Below are positions 55,306-64,000 of a stretch of 64,000 nucleotides of DNA, piece after piece. How positions within the stretch are numbered: position 1 is the first letter of the stretch; every line of letters starts with the position of its first letter. This DNA comes from Nephrocerus scutellatus. Its lineage: Eukaryota > Arthropoda > Insecta > Diptera > Pipunculidae. The notes below the pieces were generated by a model, which worked only from the letters and a program-made list of their open reading frames with translations, was not told the origin of the DNA and ran no database searches. Position numbers and translations under genes: made by a program. Where the stretch lies: NCBI GenBank assembly GCA_947095585.1, contig OX352764.1:69893536-69957535 (forward strand), read 5' to 3'.

Positions 55306-56718
55306 CGTCAAAAAACTCGTAGATTACAGAATTCAAAAAGTTTGTACATCCACGCATACAAATTATTTGCAAAGTAGCATAAATTTACAAGTTTCGTAAA
55401 TCTTCAACGATAATTTTATATTTATTAAAACTATTGTTAGTCATACGCGCAGGTAGAGTTATTGTAGAATAGCTTAAAGAAAAGTAAAAAGTTTATCTGG
55501 GTATATTGCTAAAGCAAAAATTACCATTTCAAATATGACTGCAATAAATGCAGCACAGTAGGATAGTATAGTATACATCCGATACCAAATGCAATAGATT
55601 TCTTGTAAGAAGAAAAAGACAAAGAATTCCTACCAAATTAAAATGAAGAAGGTCATAAAATCTTTTTGATCAGACTTCAAATCGAAAAATTGAAAAGGTC
55701 TATGGTTGCTGTTGATTTGCATTTTATAGATCTGAGTATGAAAGGATATCTAATAGGGATATAAGATGCTAGTTTCGCCAAATACAACACAAATTGATGC
55801 ATTAAAGATAAACCAGGAAATAAATACATTGCCTTTTAATCCGAAAAGCATTCGTTTTCAGCGACTTGTAGCATTAAATAGGAAAATTATTTTGCCAACT
55901 GCGATGTACGATTGTTCGTACTTACATGCGAATTTCTTGGTATATTATTTGGTATTTCATTTTGCTATCACTTGAAGTGCTTAAATGTTTTTTCATACTG
56001 TTTTTGCATACATGCATGCTTTGCATGCTTGCAGAAAACAATTATTTTTTAATTTAAATTTTTTATTACCTTTTTCACTTCTAAGAGGAAGAAAGAATGC
56101 AGATACACAGAAACCGATTATTTTTAATAACAGCCTGTGTGAAGTACAATGCATTTAGAATCAACCATTTTAAATGACGGCGACAGTATTCAATGTTATG
56201 AAAGTTTAAGAAAAATAAAACAGGATTAGATACTTTTTTCGAAGTGATAATTCGATTCAAAACTTTTTCCCATGCCCGCTGTATATTTTTTGAAGTGTCC
56301 TGATTTATTCAATCTCTGTACCTTATTTTGCATTTATTTTGACTCGAATGTTTGTTCGAGATTTTCTTTGGTGATTGATTCTTTGCTTTCTAAGTTTGCT
56401 GTTGCGTTGCTGTTTTTAGTGTTTATACTCGACTTTGGTGTGGCCCTTTTCAAATTACGACTTATAGTACTTACACTGTGGGTCACTAGATTAGAAGCAG
56501 CGATTTTGAGAAGTATATGACAGTGAGAGAAAAGAAAAAAGTGAAAAAAACAGTGGTTTATATTGAATGCAATGGGGAAAATTTTAAGACAACAACTTTT
56601 TTGGCGCCATCTTGAATAAGTCATTCATGTCATCACAAACTTATTTTGACAGAAACATTGAAAAACACGAATTTGGAAGGTATGTATGTACATATATACA
56701 GAAAAACAACAATATACC
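55306..56718. other. Unassigned AT-rich sequence
   Basis: No recognisable gene or repeat. The open stretches 56272-56520 (+) and 56334-56624 (-) overlap each other, match nothing I know and are probably chance. Confidence 0.5.
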
Positions 56719-57143
56719 CAAAACAACAATTATTCATGAAAATTCTCTAATCGGATCGGAATCGGACGTCTGTGCAAAGTTTGAATCGGGTTAATTTTTA
56801 AAAAATTTATATGGGAGCTTTCGGCTCTGGGATCCGATTACTTCGGAATTTTTACAAAAAGTTATGTCATCGAAGATTATATACATATGTGTATAAATTT
56901 TAAATAAAATTGGTGTAAATTTTAAAAAAGAAAAAAAAAGCAAAAAAGAAATGGGAGCCCCTCGACCCTGGCGCCCGATAATTTTCAAATTTTAGTAGAA
57001 AGTGTTGTCATTGGAGGTACACATGTGTGCAAAGTTTGAATAAAATCGGTCTTTAGTGGTGTTAAAAATTGATCACAAGATTCCACTAGACACCGACAGA
57101 CAGACAAAAACATGCCGACATGAAGGTAATATAGAGAATTTAA
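56719..57143 (+). mobile_element. Family H element
   Basis: Diverged head AAAACAACAATTATTCATGA, AAATTCTCTAATCGG. Two to three modules. Tail TTGATCACAAGATTCCACTA, a GACAGACAGACA run, then GAAGGTAATATAGAGAATTT. Confidence 0.82.
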
Positions 57144-57615
57144 TAAGTTTTACGACAAAGTTTACATGATACCAAGTAAGTTTCTTATAGAAGAAAGAGA
57201 TAAAATAAGTCACCTCGCTAGCAGAAAAAAGTTTGAATAAATAAATAAGTCGGTGTTTGGAAGAGGACCTAAAGGTCATTGGTTAAATTGGCAGATGTAA
57301 TTAGAAGTTAGCAGTTACGAGTAACTTAATATGTTTAAATTAAGTTGAGCAATAAGTCTTTATGTACATTTATCAAAGCTTTTGCACATTAGCGTGTACA
57401 ACTGCTGCTATTTTCATGTATAATGTTTGTTTGCCTACTAAAATAAGAGTTCCATTTCTGTAATTGTACCTCACCAGACATTTCATGAATGCAATAAATG
57501 GTAAATACTCACCGAACTTAATACGGAGCAGACAGTAAATGAGCTTTGTCAGCCAACTTTTGTTTCCGATTTAATAAGTTTCGGTATGACATTAATATTA
57601 TAGTACATCTTATAC
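57144..57615. other. Unassigned sequence
   Basis: Nothing recognised. Confidence 0.5.
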
Positions 57616-57766
57616 ATTATAGCCGTATTTTATTTGCCGAGGAACAACAACAATTGCACTGTCGAATTCCTTCTTTGGAATTGTGAAAACCTGCTGTTTG
57701 GCTGGTTTTGGCTGGTTTTGACATTCGAATTCCAAACTCGCTCGGCAAATAAAATGCAGCTTATAT
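57616..57766. mobile_element. Short MITE, about 150 bp
   Basis: TATAGCCGTATTTTATTTGC, CGAG at the left; the right end reversed reads TAAGCTGCATTTTATTTGCC, GAG. An inner inverted pair is GAATTC..TTTGGAATT and ATTCGAATTCCAAA. A GGCTGGTTTT tandem pair lies near 57700. Confidence 0.7.
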
Positions 57767-58040
57767 CATATCTCTGCAGCTGTTTATCAGAATAACTGGT
57801 TTTAATATGTGCGCAATATACCCGCAAGAGATTAAGGAATGGTCATTGCCTTATAACATCAAGTCATTTGCAATATTATTTTGACATATAAAAAGAGCAA
57901 CAGAGATGCATACTTACTGCAACAATGTGCAAATAGTAAATGATAAATTGAAGGTTCAAAAGATACAATCAAACATTCGGGTTGGCTACGTAACGTGCGT
58001 ACATATCAACTTTTAACAAACCTGGCTTGGATCAATTGAA

Positions 58041-58493
58041 GAAAAAAAGCAACCCATTAAAAACAATCTATAAAAATTAAAATTTTTCATGTAAATTCTC
58101 TAATTGGAGATACACATTCGCGCAAAGTTTTAATCGGATTAATGGTACCCGAATACTTCCAAATTTTTACAAAGAGGGTTACGAGAAAATCGGGTTAATT
58201 AAAAAAAAATCGGCGCCTCGCGTCCGATCACTTCCAAATTTTTACAAAAACTGATCTCATCGGAGATATACATGTGTACAAAATTTGAATAAAATCGAGT
58301 ACATTTTTTAAAATAATTATATGGGAGCCCCTGACCCTGGGGCCCGATCACTTTCAAATTTTAATAGAAAGGGTTGTCATCGGAGATACCCATATGTGCA
58401 TAGTTTGAATAAAAAAGGTTTTAGGAAGTGGGTTAAAATGGTTGGTCAGTCAGCAGCCACCGACACACGCGAAGTTAATATAGTGAATTAAAT
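58041..58493 (+). mobile_element. Family H element
   Basis: Head AACCCATTAAAAACAATCTA and CATGTAAATTCTCTAATTGG. About three modules. Tail GGAAGTGGGTTAAAATGG, a short CAGTCAGCAGCCAC run and GCGAAGTTAATATAGTGAAT. Confidence 0.82.
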
Positions 58494-58595
58494 AATGTCT
58501 CAGAATCATTATACGCAAAGTTGAAATAAACTTTAAGCTTAAGTTTAATTGAATTTTTGGGATCGGCAAATATCGCAGAAAATCATATATCCATA

Positions 58596-58726
58596 TCTAT
58601 ACTAATATTATAAATGCGAAAGTAACTCTGTCTGTCTGTTACCGTTTCACAGTAAACGGCTTGACCGATTTGGCTCATTTAAAAAAATGTTCGTAATAGT
58701 CCGGGGATGATTATAGGAACAGCTAG
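58596..58726 (+). mobile_element. Very short Helitron-like element with GTCTGTCTGT core
   Basis: Starts TCTATACTAATATTATAAAT after an A, carries AACTCTGTCTGTCTGTTACC, and ends ACAGCTAG before a T. At 131 bp it has both Helitron-type termini. The start and GTCT core are the widespread insect microsatellite-bearing 'mini-me'-like sequence as I remember it. Confidence 0.65.
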
Positions 58727-58968
58727 TTAATATATATATTTTCAAAATATTACTCTGTTTACAATACAAGTATATGTGTCTGTTTAATGTGAAATTAAAA
58801 AAGAAATATATATTTGTCTGCCTAAAAGAAACGTTTTGTTAGAATTGCGCAAGCGTTCACAACATTTATAACTTTTAACTAATTCGCTATATCACGAAAA
58901 ATGGTCATTTATTTAGCAGATTGGGGGTTACAATCGTTTATGAAAGATGACGATAGAATAAGAAAACA

Positions 58969-59248
58969 ATATGGCGATTCACTTAATCTGACAAATTAAC
59001 GCAATGACATTTCCGAGGGGTGTTCACTTATAGCAGAACACCCCTCGGAAATTTCATTGTGTAAATTGAATCGCAAATGGCAAAGTTTAACATTTGTGAG
59101 TTCGCTTAACATTCAGCGAATGATTTCTGAGCTAAAATCATCGCTGAAAACTATTCTGCATGAAAAATCTGACAGTTCATGTACGAGCTGGAAAATTTCT
59201 GCCGTTAATGCAGTTTATGACGAGTTTAAGTGAATCCGCTTAATGGCG
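58969..59248. mobile_element. MITE with a strong internal hairpin
   Basis: Outer inverted ends GGCGATTCACTTAA (58973) and TTAAGTGAATCCGC (about 59226-59240). Inside, ATTTCCGAGGGGTGTTC (59009-59025) and GAACACCCCTCGGAAAT (59036-59052) form a perfect 17-bp stem with a 10-base loop, extended with gaps to GCGATTC/GAATCGC. No ORF. Confidence 0.75.
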
Positions 59249-60291
59249 AGTGGAGAGCAAGAGATACTACGAAGAACTGCTCAAGCTCAGATCTGTTAGG
59301 CACGTCTTAACGTAAGAAAAAATTTACGAACGGAAAATAAGCGAGCACAAAAAGATGATTGATTGCACTCCCACAAGTACAAATCAACGTGGAAGACCAA
59401 GAGCTCGTTGGATTCAAAATATCTACAAGAAACTCAATTTCACGTTGAAAGCCAAAATTTCATCAGCTAAAGTAACTAATGGGAATGTCTTTTTAATTGA
59501 CACAAGCGTTTATTTTACAAGCTCATAAGACTTAGATTTGATAATGATAAAGTTACAAGATGGTACCCGTCATAATTTAAAAGCTAAAACACACAAACAC
59601 ATCTGAAAACAACTAAATTAGAAATAAATCAAGTTTGAGAATATTTTAAATGATCTAACCAATAGAATAAAATAATCATAGCAATCCCTTTTTAAACCAT
59701 TGATTGTGGTTCTACTAACTATACCTGAAATTTAAAAAAGTATAAATATGCATATTTTGTTCCGCATGGCGATAAGATCTTTTTATGTTTTAATGTGCTA
59801 CAACTGAGCGTCATATAGTAGAATTAGTTACAAACTGCATCCGATGAATTTGAAGTAGCCTGTGCCTATAAAATCGCTCATTTATACATTCTATACTGCT
59901 AGGTAATAATTTCGTTGAACCTTAATTTTATCAATAATACAAGTATACGTTTGCTACACAGTCCGTAGTTTCTGAGAAACTTGATAATCAAGGACTGAAC
60001 GCATGCAAGTTGACGGCAGTAGGACGAAAAGAAAATGCATGCAAATCTACTCGGAGTCTTTCTGCAAATAACACAGACATTTTCAATCTGATGTTGTTTT
60101 AAGCGCACGCGAGTATCTTATTTTACACCCTCGCACATGAGATATAACCATTTGCGTATACTCGCCGAACATACTATTTGCAATTACAATGTGCTACACA
60201 CATAACAGGCTCAAATAAGATAGCCACAAATAACTGTGTCAGTGCGGAAATGAGGGCGACGCAGCGGTAAGAAGGATCAGTACAGTACAGC
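59249..60291. other. Unassigned sequence
   Basis: No gene or repeat recognised in about 1 kb. Confidence 0.5.
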
Positions 60292-60600
60292 ATGTACGAC
60301 CGGCTGGACCGAAAGCAAGCGGGTAGGTGGGTACAAGTGGGGCGACGACACTGTCTGTGTGTGTTTACGCATAAAAAGTATTCAAAGCAAATGACTTACA
60401 AGAAGATTAGGTACGGATTCAAAAAGAAATCCAACGGTATATTCAAGATACTCTTTATTGGTCGTATAGAAATAATGTGTTGTCCACTATCCACTGCAGT
60501 CGAGTGTTATCCGGGTTGTGAGTGTCAAAGAAAAAGTAATACACATTTCTGTTGCTGTACTCAGAGGAGAGTTTTGTCTGGTGTCCAAAAACCAGATTAG
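60292..60600 (+). other. Open stretch of 102 codons, Cys-rich C-terminus, doubtful
   Basis: Starts MYDRLDRKQAGRWVQVGRRH. The last third has eight Cys (MCCPLSTAVECYPGCECQRK then NTHFCCCTQRR). There is no signal peptide, no known domain and no supporting splice or promoter signals. It is not repeated in the window. It is more likely a chance open stretch or part of an unknown repeat than a gene. Confidence 0.15.
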
Positions 60601-60660
60601 CTTCTGATGCATTCAGTCAGTCGCCTTCAGCCGCCACGCCAAAAGTACAAAAGTATAAAA

Positions 60661-61165
60661 TAAAAAAAACAACCCATAAAAATTAAAATTTTTCGTGTAA
60701 ATTCTCTAATACATAAAGTGTTGTCCGTCGGAGATACACTCGCGTATACAATTTTAAGACAATCGGCAACTTTTTTTTAACAAAGTTTGTATGGGTGCCC
60801 CCCGAACCCGGGGCCCGATCACTCCAAAATATTTACATGTGTATAAAATTTGAAGAAGATCGGGTACCTTTTTTATAAGAAAAAGTGTTTTCCATTGGAG
60901 ATACACATGTGTATAAAATTTGAAGAAAATCGGGTACTTTTTGTAAAATATTTGTATGGGAGCCCCCGACCCCGCGGTCCGGGGGGCCCCAAATTTTAAT
61001 AGAAAGTGTTGTCATGGGAGATACACATGTGTGCAAAATTTCAATAAAATCGGACTTTAGAAAGTGGCTTAAAAATTTATCACAAGATTTGTTGTGCCAG
61101 CCAGTCAGCCAGTCAGCCAGCCAGCCAGCCACGAGCAAGTGAAGTTAATATAGAGAATTTAAAAA
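60661..61165 (+). mobile_element. Family H element, complete ends
   Basis: Head AAAAACAACCCATAAAAATT and GTAAATTCTCTAATAC. About three modules. Tail GCCAGCCAGTCAGCCAGTCA, CCACGAGCAAGTGAAGTTAA, TATAGAGAATTTAAAA. Confidence 0.88.
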
Positions 61166-61282
61166 AAACAAAAAAAAAGTTTTTGCTTCAACTTTTTTTT
61201 GGATTTGTTTCTCTTATGAATTTATTTGTTTTAGATACTTAACTACAAAATTAGTTGTTGAAAATAAAAAATACATGGAGTA

Positions 61283-61709
61283 TCACTACATAGTATAAAA
61301 CAAAGTCGCTTTCTCTGTCCCTATATCCCTATGTATGCTTAGATCTTTAAAACTACGCAACGGATTTTGATTATAGATAGATTTTTTTAATAGATAGAGT
61401 GATTGAAGAGGAAGGTTTATATGTATAATAACATCCATTAAATAGTGGAAAAATACTGTTATTTTTCAGGTTTCTAATGTGATGTCGTAAATAATTACAT
61501 TTTTTCCGCTTACATTGCAAACGCAGGCTGAACCCTACGAGATTTATCAAAATAATGTACTAAGTACACATTGAAAAGAATGGTATATGTCTATCTCTTA
61601 TGGATATCCCACAATAACATTTTTTTGTCATTTACTTTTTACGCGGGTGGTTAGTTTGGTGGTGTTCAGCGGGATAGGGCAGCCGGGAAACACCGGGTAT
61701 TTCTGCTAG
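61283..61709 (+). mobile_element. Non-autonomous Helitron, 427 bp
   Basis: Starts TCACTACATAGTATAAAACA after an A; AAAGTCGCTTTCTCTGTCCC follows. Ends CCGGGAAACACCGGGTATTT, CTGCTAG before a T. CCGG-loop-CCGG is the 3' hairpin. The 3' end equals that at 19516-19734. No coding. Confidence 0.82.
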
Positions 61710-63269
61710 TATACTTTAAAGAAACGATTAAAAGTAATTATTAAATAACACAGTGGGTCCAAGATATTTGAACACCTTAATATTCGTACTATTATTACTT
61801 TGTTGGTGAGATCATATAATTAAAGCAATTTATTATAGACCAATTGTTTTAGACCAATAGCAAACCAATTAAAATTCTTAACTTTCAAGAGAAATCGCCC
61901 CCTCTCCGTGATTAAAATAGTGGGAACCATTTGAATTAAAGAAATTCCTAGATTGACTCGAAAAGTTATTTCTCTTCCAGTTATATTTTAGAAAAGACAA
62001 ACGTTTTTTAGAAGTAATTATTCACCTCTTGTTCAAATACACCTCTACTGAACCTCATTTTATCGTATGGCTACCACAGCTAAATGGGTCTTTTTAAGGA
62101 TTTTTTTTGCAATCAAATAAAGTTATGTTTTTTACAAAGTAATGCATATAATTTTTTTTTTATTATTTTTTATTATATTTATTATTATTTTAATACCAAC
62201 GTACATTACTTAACCAAGGTCTGTAACTTATCTGTTGACTTACTGTTAATGCTAAATTTTATAGATATAGTCACAATAGTCACTTGATAGATTTAATGTA
62301 TTACTTTATTTATAATTTCAGTCTTTTACAATACAAATCCTTTCATATACGAGTATATTAAAATATAAACTGTACATATTATATTATATGGCCTCATAAT
62401 GACGATAAAGGGTCAATGAAATGTGAATACATGGAAGGTCTACCCGTTTACTCGAACTGTTCGAAGTTCCTCTATCATCCTTCCATATAGTCATAGTTTT
62501 TGTTTGCTTTTTGTTATGTTGTTGTGCATTTTGTTATGTTGGTGTCTGATGAGCCTTTTGTTTTTGTCTGGAACTGCAATCAGCGGCAATACCTAATCTG
62601 ATGAATTTCTTGAATCTTAATTACAAAGTAATAGCCAAACAATGAATTCAATTGAATGGATAAATGAGAAGAGAAAAATGTTGACAAACCACAATTCATG
62701 AAAAAAAAACATGGACATGGCTTGACCTTCGAACACGCAACTAAGCCAGACTAAGGTAGTACTTAAAAATTTATTTTGAATTTGCGTGAGAAATTTTGCA
62801 TTTAAATGTGAGGCATTGATTGCGCGTTTTCAATAAAAGATTTTTTAACGCGACCTTCCGACAGAACGAATGGTATTCAATTAAATTTACTATTGAATTA
62901 TTTTAGGCTTGAAAAGACCTTTGGCATTAATTCATCTCTTCACTATTTCTTGTGTGATGCACTCGAATAAAGTAACTTGTTTGTACTTTTGAAAGGAGGT
63001 CTTCAGTAGCTGACCTGCACACAATGTCATATCCATTGTTCCATTTTTAAAATTACAGAAATAAAAAATATTTTAACCAGTATACAAAGCAAACTAAGTA
63101 TAACGAAAGTTTTGAAAAAATTTTATTAGCACCGCTGCAAACCACGCTTTATAGCATTCAGCGACTGATCTTGTCAACGTATATATGTACGAGTATATAT
63201 AGGAAGTCATATTGCACGAAATTTAGTAATATAATTTTTCTGCGCCGTAAGGTATGTGTGATTCTATTC
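61710..63269. other. Unassigned AT-rich sequence
   Basis: No gene or repeat recognised. T-rich and TTATT runs near 62140-62190. Confidence 0.5.
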
Positions 63270-63480
63270 TTATAACTTTTCGTTTGCTATGTACTTAGTT
63301 CCTGCACCGTTCTTTGCTTTTCCATATTTTTGACCACATTCCGATAGCTTTTCCATCTGGCTGCATACAACGAGTATATTACCGCCATCATCCGCTGACA
63401 CAACGATTCCTAAATAAAGAAATCTTTCGACTCCTGCAAGCTTAAGCCCAGCAATACTGACACGTGGCCGACTTTAGCTG
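63270..63480 (-). pseudogene. Possible LINE C-terminal fragment
   Basis: Minus strand: GVERFLYLGIVVSADDGGNI, then LVVCSQMEKLSECGQKYGKA, resembling the F.YLG..VS.DGG block after the palm in some LINE polymerases. Only about 60 codons; weak. Confidence 0.35.
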
Positions 63481-63739
63481 TTGCTGTTTCCAAGGTTGGT
63501 GTATGTCCATTATTTAGACAATAAGAAAGCTAAATTATCAATCCAATCCAAATAATTTATAGAGTATTTTATCGTCATCGCACTGTATTCCACAAATATC
63601 TGCTGTTAACACTAAACAAAAATTACGGTCGTATCCAACTTTATCAATCAAAACTTTTCGATGTTATAGCTTGGAACTAAAAAAGGCTGGAGAGTCATAT
63701 ACCGTTAAAAAGATAAAAATAATAGAGATTAAGGAAAAT
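63481..63739. other. Unassigned sequence
   Basis: Nothing recognised. Confidence 0.4.
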
Positions 63740-64000
63740 ATATGAATAGGTCGTGCGCGAGCTGGGGCCTATTGCATAAAACTACAAGTGTTGTACTTAT
63801 ATACTTGTAACTTCAAGTGCAAATAAAGTATGAAGTTGTAATATTGTGTTCCATAAACTTGTAGCCCGGCAGATTAAAATTACAAATGAAGCGATCAAAA
63901 TGCTACGAGTCTACAAGTCTATAACTACAAGTTAAAAATTATATGCGAAGAACTACAAGTCTGCAGCTATACTTCACTGTTAAGCCATCTAAGCACTTCT
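63740..64000. repeat. Edge of a repeat rich in CTACAAGT/ACTTGTA motifs
   Basis: AACTACAAGT, ACTTGTAACTTCAAGT, TAAACTTGTAG, GTCTACAAGTCT, TAACTACAAGTT and GAACTACAAGTCT recur in both orientations, so the stretch can fold in many ways. It probably continues beyond the window. Confidence 0.5.

Noticed and set aside
56272..56624. Overlapping hydrophobic (+) and other (-) ORFs
   Set aside because: AT-rich chance frames, no recognised domain, antisense to each other.

Overview
The window is nuclear DNA of an insect, most likely a cyclorrhaphan fly (Tephritidae or a relative; the family is my inference). It is AT-rich, made mostly of transposable-element remains, and contains one recognisable host gene fragment. 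That fragment is the first coding exon of lowfat (lft, LIX1 family) on the + strand at 37520-37958. It has an in-frame upstream stop, a Gln/Ala-rich N-terminus, the conserved start of the LIX1 domain and a GTATGT splice donor. I found no later lft exon, so everything from 37959 to 64000 is probably part of one intron of at least 26 kb.

Layout. 0-5 kb: an eroded Jockey-type LINE piece, a minisatellite, and at 3.9-4.6 kb an array of seven short hairpins whose stems differ in sequence but stay complementary (my main candidate for something new). A minus-strand TATA-like box and a GGTAAGT splice donor lie beside it. 5.2-7.9 kb: an internally deleted Ty3/gypsy element with 4-bp target duplication TATC. 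8.3-9.35 kb: an interrupted LTR of a second Ty3-like family (ends TGTTACG/CGTAACA). 11.8-12.4 kb: a perfect 7-bp satellite of about 90 copies. 12.5-16.7 kb: a direct duplication whose first copy carries a head-to-head pair of LTR pieces. 18.6-21.2 kb: SINEs, Helitrons and a long-TIR MITE. 21.2-25.8 kb: a Ty3-like element (target duplication ATAT) with nested SINE and repeat insertions. 30.8-36.8 kb: RTE-like and R1/I-like LINE remains, one split by an 808-bp LTR-like insertion. 37.1-38.0 kb: the lft exon. 39.5-64 kb: LINE pieces, MITEs, a repeat family with ~118-bp units, three terminal-signature Helitrons in total across the window, and many copies of 'family H'.

Family H dominates the window, with about 18 copies or pieces. 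It is a non-autonomous element with subterminal inverted repeats (AAATTCTCTA / TAGAGAATTT), a tetranucleotide microsatellite near one end, and an internal module of about 122 bp repeated up to six or more times. Each module has a palindrome (ATACACATGTGTAT) and a GC-rich block. The architecture resembles Helentron-associated DINE-1/mini-me elements; this assignment is inference.

No complete autonomous element is present. At least five retroelement copies of different lineages have lost the catalytic reverse-transcriptase core through internal deletions. No rRNA, functional tRNA, CRISPR or bacterial features are present. Percent identities, ages and family names could not be computed here; boundaries not marked by terminal motifs are good to about 10-30 bases.
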